In this document: one piece after another, positions 43,415 through 53,182 of the stretch
Layout of the letters: every line of letters begins with the position of its first letter
Position numbering within the stretch: position 1 is the stretch's first letter
Origin: Suttonella indologenes
Lineage (GTDB): Bacteria; Pseudomonadota; Gammaproteobacteria; Cardiobacteriales; Cardiobacteriaceae
Assembly: GCF_900460215.1 (NCBI RefSeq)
Contig: NZ_UHIA01000004.1
Coordinates: forward strand, 286,501-350,500
DNA: 64,000 bases
Direction: 5' to 3'
Translations under genes and position numbers: made by a program
Notes under the pieces: model-generated
What the model was told of the DNA's origin: nothing
The model's input: only the letters and a program-made list of their open reading frames with translations
Databases searched by the model: none

Positions 43415-44349
43415 CAGTTGCGCTCTTTATTGGCATCGTAACGATTATACATATCGTGGGTTATGCCGTTTTTGTATATTGGACAACGCGCCTATCACCG
43501 GAAGATGTGCCTGACGGTGAGATTATTGATCATACTTGGGACGGCGATTTAAGAGAGGTGAATAACCTTTCGCCACGTTGGATTGTAGTATTGTTCTACG
43601 CCATGATTCTTTTTGGCGCAGTGTATTTATTAGCTTATCCAGGCGTATTCGGTGATAAATTCCAAGGCTTTTTAGGTTGGTCGCAAATCGGGCAATATGA
43701 GCAGGAAAAAGCCGAAGATGACTCACGCTCGGAAACCTATTTCAGAGTATATGCGGATAAAAGCGTAGAAGAACTGGCTAAAATGCCGGCGGCGGTGGCT
43801 TCCGGTCAGCGGATTTTCTTAAATAACTGTGCGGTTTGCCACGGACAAAATGCCAAAGGTGCTGCATTAGGCTATCCCGATTTAACCGACGACGATTGGA
43901 TTTGGGGCGGCGATGAGGCGGCTTTGATTGCCACCATTACCCATGGCCGCAACACAATTCCCGGGCAAGGCATGCCGGCAGGTGGCGCATTGATTGATGT
44001 GAATAATCCGCAGCCGGATGACGAGCATAAATTAGATGCGGTGGCGCATTACGTTCGTCAATTGGGCGGTCATGATGTTGATGCGACTTTGGCGGCAGAA
44101 GGTAAAATCTTATACGAGCAATCCTGTATTGCCTGCCATGGTGCTGACGGCACAGGAAACACTTTGCTTGGCGGACCGAACTTAGCCGATGATATTTGGC
44201 TTTACAGCGTGGACGGCAATATCGAAGATATTAAGGCGCAAATTGTTAATCCTGTGAATAATGTGATGCCGGCTTGGCAGGAATGGTTAAACGAAGGTCG
44301 CATTAAAGTAGTTGCTGCTTACGTTTACTCATTAAGCAATAAAGAGTAA
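43411..44349 (+). CDS. ccoP: cbb3 oxidase diheme cytochrome c subunit
   Basis: 312 residues. Two N-terminal membrane segments, then two cytochrome c domains with CAVCH (about residue 140) and CIACH (about 238), each followed by a Met ligand region (GQGMPAGG; NNVMPAWQ). It takes electrons from soluble cytochromes such as c4. A terminator follows. Confidence 0.95.
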   Translation: MTVALFIGIVTIIHIVGYAVFVYWTTRLSPEDVPDGEIIDHTWDGDLREVNNLSPRWIVVLFYAMILFGAVYLLAYPGVFGDKFQGFLGWSQIGQYEQEKAEDDSRSETYFRVYADKSVEELAKMPAAVASGQRIFLNNCAVCHGQNAKGAALGYPDLTDDDWIWGGDEAALIATITHGRNTIPGQGMPAGGALIDVNNPQPDDEHKLDAVAHYVRQLGGHDVDATLAAEGKILYEQSCIACHGADGTGNTLLGGPNLADDIWLYSVDGNIEDIKAQIVNPVNNVMPAWQEWLNEGRIKVVAAYVYSLSNKE

Positions 44350-44373
44350 GATGCCTAGATGATTTATAGGCAC

Positions 44374-44400
44374 AAGCCCGACATTGTGTCGGGCTTTTTT
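44374..44400 (+). terminator. terminator of ccoNOQP
   Basis: AAGCCCGAC-ATTGT-GTCGGGCTTTTTT. Confidence 0.92.
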
Positions 44401-44475
44401 CATAAGCGGCACAAAACGCAGCGAGTTTATTCTATATAACATCAATTTCGCCGCTTGTTAAAGCATGAGGTAAAC

Positions 44476-45849
44476 ATGGCAAGTCAAACGCTTTACGAAA
44501 AACACGTCAAAATAAGACCGCGTCCTGTGCGCGGACGCTTTCAAAATCTGCGCATCACATCCTTATTAGTCTTACTCGGCATTTTTCACATTCTGCCTTT
44601 ATTCCAATGGAATGGACGGCAGGCGATTTTATTTGATTTGAGCGAGCGGCGTTTTTTTGTATTCGGACTAAATATCTGGCCGCAAGATTTTATTTTATTG
44701 GCTTTTGTCTTATTAGGCTTGGCGCTGATTTTATTTTTTGCCACCTCTTTATTGGGGCGCGTATGGTGCGGCTATGCCTGTCCGCACACGGTTTATAATG
44801 AAGTCTTTATGTGGCTGGAGCAGAAATTTGAAGGCAACCGTTCCGAGCAATTGAAATTGGCACGCCAACCCTGGACGAGTAAGGAAAAATGGCTTAAACG
44901 CGGCGGTAAATATCTTTCTTGGTTCGCGGTAGTGGTTTGCACAGGCATTGGTTTTGTAGGCTATTTCACGCCGATTCGCGAATTAGTCGTGGATTTCTTC
45001 ACGCTTAAAGCAGCGCCGACACATTATTTTTGGATTGCCTTTTACGGCGGCTTTACTTGGCTGCAAGCCGGCATTGTGCGCGAGCAATTCTGCAAATATA
45101 TGTGTCCTTATGCGCGTTTTCAGGGCGCGATGTTTGACCGCGATACTTTGATTATCGCCTATGATGAAAATCGCGGCGAGCCGCGCCGGCGTTTGAAAAA
45201 AGCCGATCGCGAGAATCCCGAACATCTCGGTTTCTGCGTCGATTGCACCATGTGCGTGCAGGTCTGCCCCACAGGGATTGATATTCGCGAAGGATTGCAA
45301 TTGGAATGTATTGCCTGCGCCGCCTGTATCGATGCCTGCGATAACATGATGGATCAAATCAATGCGCCGCGCGGTCTAATCCGCTATACCTCCACCAATG
45401 CCTTGGAAGGCAAAAAGACCCGCTTTGTACGTCCCAAAACCTTGGGTTACGGTCTAGTGCTGAGCCTGTCCTTCGTGCTGTTTATTTTTATGATTATTAC
45501 CAAGAGCGATGTGGAAATCGATGTGATTGCCGACCGTAATATGCTGTCGCGCGAAATCCGCGGTGGTAAAATTCAAAATGCCTACGCCATTCAAGTCTTG
45601 AATAAAAGCGAGCAAGAGCGGCGCTTTATAGTTAGCACGCGCGGTTTGCCCGATGCGGAAATCGAAAACAATGCGGCGTTTACGATTGCGCCGAGCGAAG
45701 TGCATCAAATGGTGGTTAGTTTGAATGTGCCGCAAGCCTCTTTAAACGGCAAATTGATGACGAAATTTGAGTTTACTGTGGCACCTGAGGATGCGCCTGA
45801 TGATGTGCATGCCAAAGAAGCGGTCTTTACCGGAAAATTGAAACGATGA
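44476..45849 (+). CDS. ccoG: cbb3 oxidase assembly protein CcoG (RdxA/FixG)
   Basis: 457 residues, five or so helices. Two [4Fe-4S] motifs are CVDCTMCVQVCP and CIACAACIDACD, and WCGYACPHTVYNEVFMWLE and EQFCKYMCPYARFQ are also present, followed by an Ig-like C-terminal domain. CcoG reduces Cu(II) for cbb3 maturation in other bacteria. Start ATG 44476 with GAGGTAAAC. It begins a second operon, ccoGHI. Confidence 0.94.
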   Translation: MASQTLYEKHVKIRPRPVRGRFQNLRITSLLVLLGIFHILPLFQWNGRQAILFDLSERRFFVFGLNIWPQDFILLAFVLLGLALILFFATSLLGRVWCGYACPHTVYNEVFMWLEQKFEGNRSEQLKLARQPWTSKEKWLKRGGKYLSWFAVVVCTGIGFVGYFTPIRELVVDFFTLKAAPTHYFWIAFYGGFTWLQAGIVREQFCKYMCPYARFQGAMFDRDTLIIAYDENRGEPRRRLKKADRENPEHLGFCVDCTMCVQVCPTGIDIREGLQLECIACAACIDACDNMMDQINAPRGLIRYTSTNALEGKKTRFVRPKTLGYGLVLSLSFVLFIFMIITKSDVEIDVIADRNMLSREIRGGKIQNAYAIQVLNKSEQERRFIVSTRGLPDAEIENNAAFTIAPSEVHQMVVSLNVPQASLNGKLMTKFEFTVAPEDAPDDVHAKEAVFTGKLKR

Positions 45850-46352
45850 GTGAAATAAGCCCGACACAGGCGGCGAAAAAGCCGCCGCTGCCTTGGTATA
45901 AAAACTATATTTTAATCCTGATGATTTTCCTGCCGCTGTTTTCGGTGGCAGGTTCGATTGCGACATTGGTCCTAGCAATTAAAAGCGATGAATCCGCCGT
46001 AATGCAGGGTTATTACAAAGACGGTTTGGCACCGCGGCAATTGGTGGCTTCCGCCAAATCGCAGCGCATTCGGGCGGAAATCGCACAGGGTATCTTGACC
46101 TTGCAGGGCAGTGAAGAGCCGGTATTGCTGCTGAAATTGGAACATCCTACGCTGGATATCAAAGACCAATCTTATGAAATCGCACGCAATGCGGCAGGTC
46201 AATATCCGCTCAATCCCGCCATTTTGCAGCATTTGCAAATGCAGCGTTGGTATGTGCAAGTCTCCGACAAGGCTCTGACATGGCGCATCAGCGGCGAAGC
46301 GCATGGACAAGTCAACGGGCAGAAATTGCCGATTTCCCTTGATGCCAATTAA
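45846..46352 (+). CDS. ccoH: FixH/CcoH family protein
   Basis: 168 residues. One N-terminal helix (YILILMIFLPLFSVAGSIATLVLAI) then a periplasmic domain. The motif DGLAPRQ next to the helix is typical of FixH. It assists cbb3 assembly with CcoI. Overlaps ccoG by four bases and directly abuts ccoI. Confidence 0.85.
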   Translation: MSEISPTQAAKKPPLPWYKNYILILMIFLPLFSVAGSIATLVLAIKSDESAVMQGYYKDGLAPRQLVASAKSQRIRAEIAQGILTLQGSEEPVLLLKLEHPTLDIKDQSYEIARNAAGQYPLNPAILQHLQMQRWYVQVSDKALTWRISGEAHGQVNGQKLPISLDAN

Positions 46353-48755
46353 ATGAGCGAACATTGCTACCATTGCCAAGCAGCGATTCCGGTCGGCACG
46401 GCGGTTCGCGCCTCGATTGAGGGAGAAGAACGCGCATTTTGCTGCCATGCCTGCTTGGGGGTAGCGGAGCTGATTAGCAGCTGCGATTTAAGCCGTTATT
46501 ATGCCGTGCGCGAGAATGCCGCACCGCGTCCGCAAGCCCAAAATGATGCCAAATGGCAGGCTTACGATATTGCCGAAATTGCCGGACAGTATGTGCATCA
46601 GCAAGACGGGCAGTCGGAAATTCATCTGTATATCGAAGGCATTCATTGCGGCGCCTGTGCTTGGCTGATTCGCAGCGTTTTGAAAGAACAATTGGGCTTG
46701 GAAGAAGTCTTCGTCAATGTCAGTACGGCGCGGGCGGAAATCCGCTATGGCGAGAATGTCAAACTTTCACAAATTCTTGCCGCCATTGCCTCATTGGGCT
46801 ATGTGCCGAATCTATTCAGCCCCGAAGAAACCGAGCGCCGCCAAAACCGCCTGCGCAACCAGCATTTGCTGCGCTTGATTGTGGCGGGTTTGGGCATGAT
46901 GCAGGTGATGATGTTCGCCACAGGCTTATATACGGGCGATTATTACGGCATCGAGCGCCAATATTCGCAACTTCTGCGCTGGATTAGTCTGCTTTGCACC
47001 ACGCCGGTGTTCTTTTATTCAGGGCTGCCGTTTTTGCAAAATGCTTGGGCGGCGCTGAAAATGCGGCGTGTTAATATGGACGTGCCGGTGGCTTTTGCCA
47101 TTGCCGGCGCTTATTTCGCCAGTGTTTACCATACCTTGATAGGGCAGGGGGAAATCTATTTTGACTCCGTGACCATGTTTATTTTCTTCCTCTCTATCAG
47201 TCGCTTCTTAGAATTTATGACCCATCGCCGCGCGCGGCTTAACGATATCCGCTTTGCCAAACTGCTGCCCGAAGCGGTGGAACGGCGCGAAGCCGACGGT
47301 AGCTATCGCCTCTATCCGCTGGCGGTGATTCAAAACGGCGACGTGATTCGTATTTTACCGGCACAGACGATAGCGATTGACGGCGTCATCGTGCAGGGCA
47401 GCACAAGGGTTGACGAAGCGATGTTAAGCGGCGAAAGCACGGCGGTCAGCAAGGCGGAAGGCGATAGCGTTTTGGCAGGCAGTCATAATCTCGCCAGTCC
47501 TGTGGACGTGCAAGTCAGCGCTACCGGACAGGAAACGACCCTTGCCGGTATCCGCCGCCTGATGGCAAGAGCAGAGCAGCATAAAAGTGTGCATATCGAG
47601 CGTAATCAGGAAATTGCCAATTGGACGATTCTCACCGTCTTAATTTTGGCGGCACTCGGCTATGTGCTATGGCAATTTATCGCGCCCGAACGCGCTTTTG
47701 AAATCGCACTGGCGATTTTGGTGGCGACTTGTCCCTGCGCCTTATCGCTGGCTACACCGGCAGCCTTAACCGCCGCCATGAACCATGCCCATGCCCACGG
47801 CATATTGATTAAACAAAGCGATACGCTCGATCATCTGCCGGCGGTGCGGCATATCCTTTTTGACAAAACCGGCACATTGAGCGAAGGCGATTTCCGCTTG
47901 ATGGACGCGCATTTTGCCGATGAACAAGAGGCGGATTTTCTGTGGCAAATTGTCAAATCCCTGCAAATGCACAGTCCGCATCCGATTGCTTGGGCAATGA
48001 GCCGACATAGCCCTGCCGCCGCCTTGCCGCTGGATAATGTGCAGCAAATGCCCTCACAAGGCGTATGCGGCGATTACCAAGGACAGACATGGGCGGTAGG
48101 CAATGCAGCATTGATACGGCAAGTCTTTCCGCATTTGACACTGCCGAGCCTGCAAGCGGACACAGGCGTGGCGGTTTATCTGGCGAATGCCCGAGGTTTG
48201 CAGGCACAATTTGTCTTTGCCGACCCGCCGCGCGCCGATTTAGCCCATATCATGGCAAAATTAAGCGGCTATCAACTGCATATTGCCAGTGGAGACAAAA
48301 GCGAAAATGTACGCCGTATCGCCGAAATATGCGGCATTGCCGACTATCATGCCCAAATGCTGCCCCAAGACAAATTGCATTATTTGCAGAATCTGGATAC
48401 GGAGGCTTTGATGATTGGCGACGGCATTAACGATGCCCCTGTAATGGCGGCGGCGGCGGTATCGGTGGCGGTGGGCAAAGCCAATCCGCTCTCGCAAACG
48501 CAGGCGGATATTGTACTGCTGCAAGGCGGGCCGGAGCTCTTGCCTTATTTGTTCGAGCTGGCGCAGCGCGCGCGGCGCATCATGCGGCAGAATCTGTTTT
48601 GGGCGAGCTTTTATAATGCCTTGGTTGTGCCGCTGGCGATTTGCGGCTATCTCACGCCTTGGATTGCCGCTTTGGGCATGTCGGCAAGTTCTTTATTGGT
48701 GGTGCTGAACGCCCTACGCATCAGCCGTATGCCTGCGCCGAAAGAGATGGCTTAA
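46353..48755 (+). CDS. ccoI: copper-transporting P1B ATPase CcoI (FixI)
   Basis: 800 residues. N-terminal cysteine pairs (CYHCQ, CCHACLG), a heavy-metal domain with GIHCGACAW (C99, C102), the membrane CPC motif (about 460-462), DKTGT phosphorylation site (D504), hinge GDGIND (about 690), and HP (SPHPIAW). It exports copper to the periplasm for the cbb3 centre. The usual partner ccoS is not next; a vapBC-like pair intervenes. Confidence 0.95.
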   Translation: MSEHCYHCQAAIPVGTAVRASIEGEERAFCCHACLGVAELISSCDLSRYYAVRENAAPRPQAQNDAKWQAYDIAEIAGQYVHQQDGQSEIHLYIEGIHCGACAWLIRSVLKEQLGLEEVFVNVSTARAEIRYGENVKLSQILAAIASLGYVPNLFSPEETERRQNRLRNQHLLRLIVAGLGMMQVMMFATGLYTGDYYGIERQYSQLLRWISLLCTTPVFFYSGLPFLQNAWAALKMRRVNMDVPVAFAIAGAYFASVYHTLIGQGEIYFDSVTMFIFFLSISRFLEFMTHRRARLNDIRFAKLLPEAVERREADGSYRLYPLAVIQNGDVIRILPAQTIAIDGVIVQGSTRVDEAMLSGESTAVSKAEGDSVLAGSHNLASPVDVQVSATGQETTLAGIRRLMARAEQHKSVHIERNQEIANWTILTVLILAALGYVLWQFIAPERAFEIALAILVATCPCALSLATPAALTAAMNHAHAHGILIKQSDTLDHLPAVRHILFDKTGTLSEGDFRLMDAHFADEQEADFLWQIVKSLQMHSPHPIAWAMSRHSPAAALPLDNVQQMPSQGVCGDYQGQTWAVGNAALIRQVFPHLTLPSLQADTGVAVYLANARGLQAQFVFADPPRADLAHIMAKLSGYQLHIASGDKSENVRRIAEICGIADYHAQMLPQDKLHYLQNLDTEALMIGDGINDAPVMAAAAVSVAVGKANPLSQTQADIVLLQGGPELLPYLFELAQRARRIMRQNLFWASFYNALVVPLAICGYLTPWIAALGMSASSLLVVLNALRISRMPAPKEMA

Positions 48756-48926
48756 GCATAAAGCAGCCGCATCTTGCGCTTTACCGATTTAGCATATAAT
48801 CTTTAAGTTTTACAGGGGAATTGCTGCATTTTTTTTGCAAAATAATAGCTGCTTATCAATTTCTTTCTGCACAGAAGAAATGATATGAAAATCATCTTTT
48901 CCATGTCCATAAAACGAGGATCCGCC

Positions 48927-49166
48927 ATGCTTACTTTAGAATTACCCGCCCATATTGAAACCATCATTATCCAAACCGCCCAGAAACAAGGCATCAGCGT
49001 TAGCGAGTTGATGCTCAATAGCTTCAAGCAACAGCATTTATTAGCTGATCATTATCCGCAAGGCGATGTGCGGCGCTTAAAAAGCATGATTAATACGCAA
49101 ATTCAAGCCGGTATGGATGATATTAATCACGGCATTGAATTGGGTGCGCTATATGGAGAAAGATAA
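48927..49166 (+). CDS. VapB-like antitoxin
   Basis: 79 residues. N-terminal part (MLTLELPAHIETIIIQTAQK, then VSELMLNSFK) resembles a ribbon-helix-helix DNA-binding domain, with a toxin-wrapping tail. It overlaps the PIN-domain gene by 14 bases in the order expected of vapBC. GAGGATCCGCC precedes ATG 48927. It would repress its operon; its toxin is broken, so its use is uncertain. Confidence 0.75.
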   Translation: MLTLELPAHIETIIIQTAQKQGISVSELMLNSFKQQHLLADHYPQGDVRRLKSMINTQIQAGMDDINHGIELGALYGER

Positions 49167-49690
49167 AGCACAAGCGTTTTTAGTCGGTATTGATACGAAT
49201 GTATTGCTGCGCTACATTAGCCAAGATGATGAAACACAATCCCCAATCGCCAGTATGTTTTTGGAAAATTTAACGAAAACGCATCAGGGCTTTATCAGTA
49301 TAGTACCTTAACTTCAAAATGAGACTTAGAGATACACATTTTGTCAGGAGAAGCGCTTAGAATAATCTCATTTTGAAGTTAAGAGACTATAATATCGTGG
49401 TGGTGGAATTGATTTGGGTATTAAGCCCTACCTATAAACAATCGCGCCAAGCCATTGGCGGAGTGCTAGCCGAATTGTTTTCAATGCCGGTATTCGTTTT
49501 TGAAAATAGAACTTTATTGCTCAAGGTATTAGATGCTTATCGTCAGAGTAAAGCGGATTTTTCGGATTTGTTGATTCATGCCATCGCTGAGAAAAGCGCT
49601 TGTCAATATACGCTGACTTTTGACAAAGTAGCTTATACGCAAGCGGGAATGCGCTCATTATCTGATTGGCTGTCGCCAAATAATGATTAA
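49153..49690 (+). pseudogene. PIN-domain toxin (VapC-like) interrupted by a MITE
   Basis: First half GIDTNVLLRYISQDD carries the first catalytic Asp, and the frame stops after GFISIVP inside an inserted element. The second half has VVELIWVLS (Glu), DFSDLLIHAIAEKSA and LTFDK (Asp). Removing 91 bases (the element plus one TA) joins GFIS to NIVVVELIW in frame and gives 148 residues, the right size for VapC. It would be an RNase toxin if intact. Confidence 0.88.
49299..49391. repeat. ~89 bp TATAG-type MITE, copy 2, inside vapC
   Basis: TATAGTACCTTAACTTCAAAATG at the left and CATTTTGAAGTTAAGAGACTATA at the right are inverted repeats, 21 of 23 matching. TA flanks both sides. The same element lies at 23842-23930 in the opposite orientation. 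Confidence 0.88.
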
Positions 49691-49744
49691 TGCTGCTTTT
49701 CCCATTTTTGCCGCGATGCGTATGGATTTATTCAAGAGGTTTTT

Positions 49745-49930
49745 ATGGAAATTTTATTTTTGCTGATTCCGATTTCTTTGGTTTTGGTTGTGGCGGCGGT
49801 ATTTGCTTTTCGTTGGGCTTTGAAAAGCAGGCAATTTGAAGATTTGGATACGCCTTCCATGATTCCGCTATTAGACGATACGCCGGAAGAGCGCGCCCGT
49901 CAGACGACAAAAGAGTCCGCGCATGAGTGA
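49745..49930 (+). CDS. ccoS: cbb3 oxidase assembly protein CcoS
   Basis: 61 residues: MEILFLLIPISLVLVVAAVF helix with FRWALKSRQFEDLDTP right after, the typical CcoS pattern. It belongs with ccoGHI but is separated from ccoI by about 1 kb containing the toxin-antitoxin pair. Overlaps xseA by eight bases. Confidence 0.88.
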   Translation: MEILFLLIPISLVLVVAAVFAFRWALKSRQFEDLDTPSMIPLLDDTPEERARQTTKESAHE

Positions 49931-51473
49931 AAAAGTTTATCAAGTCAGCGAATTGAATGAGGCGGCGCGGGATTTGCTGGAAACGGGCTTTAGCCGCATC
50001 AGCGTGGAAGGAGAGATTTCCAATCTCAGCCGCCCCGCTTCGGGGCATTTGTATTTTTCTTTGAAAGATGCGCAGGCAAGCATTGCTTGCGCTTTGTTTA
50101 AGGGTAGTCGCTTTGCCTTGCGCATGGATTGGACGGAGATTGCCAATGGCGTGCAGGTGCGGCTGCAGGGGCGGGTGAGTTTGTATGCACCGCGCGGACA
50201 GTATCAATTGATTGCCGCGCAGATGGAACCGGCGGGTTTGGGCGCATTGGAGCGCGAGTACCAATTGCGCTTGCAGCGTTTGCAGGCGGAAGGGCTGTTT
50301 GCCGCAGAAACAAAGCGCGAGCCGCCGCGTCGCGCCATGCGCATCGGCGTGATCACTTCGCCTAGCGGTGCAGCGGTGCATGATGTGTTAAATACTTTGA
50401 AACGGCGCAATCCTGCGGCGCAAATTGTCATTTATCCCTGCATGGTGCAGGGCAAGGAAGCGCCGGCACAAATTATTGCCGCCTTGCAAGCGGCGAATCG
50501 CCGCCAAGAGTGCGAGGTTTTGCTCTTGGTGCGCGGCGGCGGCAGTTTGGAAGATTTATGGGCCTTTAATGATGAAGCGCTGGCGCGCGCGGTGGCGGCA
50601 AGTGTTTTGCCGGTGATTAGCGGCGTGGGACATGAAGTAGATACGACTTTGGCGGATTTTGCCGCTGACAGACGCGCCGCAACGCCGACCGCCGCCGCTG
50701 AAATGGTGTCTCCGCCTGTGGCTGATGAGGTTTTGCGTTTGCAGCGGCGGCAGCAGCAATTATCTCAAGACTTGGCGCGTCTTATCCGTCAGCAGCAGCT
50801 TGCTACGCAGCAATTGCAGGCGCGTTTGCTGCGCCAAGATCCGCGTCGTCAGGTTGAGCAGCGCCAACAGCGCGCTGACGAATTGCAGGGGCGTTTGCAG
50901 CAGGCGATGCAGCGGCGCTTACAAGAGGCGGCATGGCAGCAACGTCATTTAGCGCAGCGTTTGGCGCTTTGTCATCCTGACAAACGCTTAAGCAGCGAAA
51001 GGCAGAGATTAGGGCGCTGGGCGCAAAGTTTGCGGGCGCATCAGCCGATGCGCCGTTTGGAGAGCGAGCGTCGTGCGGCGGCGGAAAAAGAGCGGCGTTT
51101 GCTAGCAGCTTTGCGGCAACGGCTTCAGCAGGAAAGACAGCAGTTGCAGTATCGGCAGGGGCGGTTTGAACGTGTACAGCTTGCGCCGCGCGTGGCGGCG
51201 GCACAAACGCAGTTGCGGCATTTATCGCTTGCTTTGCAGCGCCGTCAAGAGAATTTTCAGGCGCAACAACAGCAGCAATTCGCCGCTTTGGCGCAGCGTC
51301 TTGCTTTGCTTAATCCTTTGGCGGTCTTGGCGCGCGGCTATGCGGTAGTGGAGAATTCGCAGGGTGAAGTGCTCAGCCGTGCGCAGGATGTGCAGTTGCA
51401 GGAGCAAATTTCCGTACGCTTTGCCGACGGAAAAGCACAATGCCGAGTGGAGAAAGTGAAGCTTCAGTCCTAA
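49923..51473 (+). CDS. xseA: exodeoxyribonuclease VII large subunit
   Basis: 516 residues. N-terminal OB fold (VEGEISNLSRPASGHLYFSL), catalytic domain (IGVITSPSGAAVHDVL, LVRGGGSLEDLWAFND, GVGHEVDTTLADF), then a long Gln/Arg-rich coiled coil (about 265-440) and a C-terminal segment with LARGYAVV. With XseB (not in this window) it degrades single-stranded DNA. It begins inside the end of ccoS. Confidence 0.95.
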   Translation: MSEKVYQVSELNEAARDLLETGFSRISVEGEISNLSRPASGHLYFSLKDAQASIACALFKGSRFALRMDWTEIANGVQVRLQGRVSLYAPRGQYQLIAAQMEPAGLGALEREYQLRLQRLQAEGLFAAETKREPPRRAMRIGVITSPSGAAVHDVLNTLKRRNPAAQIVIYPCMVQGKEAPAQIIAALQAANRRQECEVLLLVRGGGSLEDLWAFNDEALARAVAASVLPVISGVGHEVDTTLADFAADRRAATPTAAAEMVSPPVADEVLRLQRRQQQLSQDLARLIRQQQLATQQLQARLLRQDPRRQVEQRQQRADELQGRLQQAMQRRLQEAAWQQRHLAQRLALCHPDKRLSSERQRLGRWAQSLRAHQPMRRLESERRAAAEKERRLLAALRQRLQQERQQLQYRQGRFERVQLAPRVAAAQTQLRHLSLALQRRQENFQAQQQQQFAALAQRLALLNPLAVLARGYAVVENSQGEVLSRAQDVQLQEQISVRFADGKAQCRVEKVKLQS

Positions 51474-51540
51474 ACAAATTGTCAGTTTTGGCATTCTTTC
51501 GGCATAATGGCTGAATAATACCTTAATCAGGATGATGACG

Positions 51541-52374
51541 ATGAATATATTTAATTTTGATACTAATACCTTAGCCGATAAACGCATCAGCACGGCTTTG
51601 CCTGTCCGCGCCTATGCCTTGATTAAAAGTAGCGATGCTTGGGTTTTTACCGCGCCGGAAGCGGCATCGGCACGTTTGACGCAATTGCTCTATGGCGAGT
51701 CCGTAACGGTCCACGAACAGCAGGGCGATTTTTATTTCGTGCAAAGCCAGTTAGATGCCTATTGCGGCTGGGTGCATGGCTCGATGCTGCGCCAACTTGA
51801 GCAATTGCCGGTCGCGACCTCGTGGTGTACACGCTTTGTCGCGCCTATGACGCGTGAACCGGATATGAAAAGCCCTTTGCTGGCTTATTTGCCGATTGAT
51901 TCTTTGCTTTATCTGGTCGGCGAACATGAAAATTATTGGCAATTGCTAGGCGGTGCTTGGGTGCATAAGCAGCATACGATGAATATGCAGGAAAAACTTG
52001 ATATCGTCGCTACCGCACGCGCGCAAATCGGGCGCAGTTATGTTTGGGGCGGACGCGGCTTGGGCGGCTTGGACTGCTCGGCATTAAGCCAATTATGCTA
52101 TCGCTTTGCCGGACGCCAGCTGCCGCGCGACAGCGATTTACAGCAGAAATTCATGCACTTACATCATCAAAGCGTCAAAGGAACGGAACTACATGCCGGA
52201 GATTTAATTTTCGTGCCGGGGCATGTGATGATTGCTTCAAGCCCTGAGTCGATTATCCATGCTAATGGTCATCATATGCGCGTGGTAGAAGAAGAGACTA
52301 AAGGCGCATTGCTGCGCATGAAAGCGCAGATAGGCGATAAATTCGGCGTAAAAGCTTATCGTTGGAAAGATTGA
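51541..52374 (+). CDS. NlpC/P60 family peptidase with SH3-like domains
   Basis: About 277 residues. Two bacterial SH3-like domains (residues ~20-85 and ~95-145), then a C40 catalytic domain with Cys in GGLDCSALSQLC, His in GHVMIASS and a third polar residue in IIHANGHH. No signal peptide is visible, so it may act in the cytoplasm on peptidoglycan peptides, like the YkfC-type recycling endopeptidases. ATG 51541 is preferred for spacing from AGG. Confidence 0.8.
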   Translation: MNIFNFDTNTLADKRISTALPVRAYALIKSSDAWVFTAPEAASARLTQLLYGESVTVHEQQGDFYFVQSQLDAYCGWVHGSMLRQLEQLPVATSWCTRFVAPMTREPDMKSPLLAYLPIDSLLYLVGEHENYWQLLGGAWVHKQHTMNMQEKLDIVATARAQIGRSYVWGGRGLGGLDCSALSQLCYRFAGRQLPRDSDLQQKFMHLHHQSVKGTELHAGDLIFVPGHVMIASSPESIIHANGHHMRVVEEETKGALLRMKAQIGDKFGVKAYRWKD

Positions 52375-52402
52375 TTTTTTATTGGACTGAAAGGAAAAAA
52401 CC

Positions 52403-53167
52403 ATGAGTAAAAATTATTATGACATCATCAAATTGCCCCAAAGCGCGACGCAGACAGAGGTTGACAAGCGTTTGGCGGAAATGGCGGCGCGAGAGATTCC
52501 TTCACATTTGCAATCTTCGTTTTTGCAGATACGGCATACCTTGGGCGACCCTCAGCGGCGGCGCAATTATGATGCGGCTTTGGCTGCCAAGCAGCAGCCG
52601 ATTTCCGTAGCACCGCAGGCGGAGAAAACGGATGTTGCGTCAAATAAGAATCATAGGGCAGAGCCAAGGGCAAAACCTATATCGCAAGCCAATCCCTATC
52701 AGGCGCCGACGACTAATTTGCAGAAAATCACTCAAGAAGAAGCGCCGCCTTTGTTCAATCCGAATGCCGCCGGTTTATGGTCTTTGCTTTTTTCGCCGAT
52801 TTTCGGCAGTTACCTGCATCTGCAAAATTGTTTGGCTTTGGGCGATGAAGAAGGCGCCAAGGAAAATCGCAGTATGTTTTATACGATGATAGCGCTTTTC
52901 TCGGTCATCATCTTTCTCAGCGTTTTTATGCCGAGCATCGGAGATAAAATTCCTAATGTGATTGGCTTGGTGTTCTTACTTCTGTGGTGGCTGAGAGTCG
53001 GCAAGAAGCATAAACTCGCCGTGCGGGAGCGCTTTGGCGATGATTATCCGCGCCGCAGCATGACCAAGGCAGTGCTGATTGGTATCGGGATTTATGTGGC
53101 GGTATTTATCGCATTGTTCGTACTGATATTGATTGCGGACGCAATGGGGATTATTCATCTGGAATAA
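52403..53167 (+). CDS. membrane protein with degenerate J-like domain
   Basis: 254 residues. The N-terminus (KNYYDIIKLPQSATQTEVDK, then LGDPQRRRNYDAAL) looks like a DnaJ domain that has lost the HPD loop, so it probably does not stimulate Hsp70. After a linker come ~110 residues with three or four membrane segments (SVIIFLSVFM, VIGLVFLLLWWL, VAVFIALFVLILIADAMG). Function unknown. Confidence 0.7.
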   Translation: MSKNYYDIIKLPQSATQTEVDKRLAEMAAREIPSHLQSSFLQIRHTLGDPQRRRNYDAALAAKQQPISVAPQAEKTDVASNKNHRAEPRAKPISQANPYQAPTTNLQKITQEEAPPLFNPNAAGLWSLLFSPIFGSYLHLQNCLALGDEEGAKENRSMFYTMIALFSVIIFLSVFMPSIGDKIPNVIGLVFLLLWWLRVGKKHKLAVRERFGDDYPRRSMTKAVLIGIGIYVAVFIALFVLILIADAMGIIHLE

Positions 53168-53182
53168 TCGATTGTCTGCCGC

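Noticed and set aside
49117..49311. A separate small protein starting at 49117
   Set aside because: It is the front of the interrupted PIN toxin read from an upstream ATG inside the antitoxin gene; the toxin start at 49153 fits the vapBC overlap.
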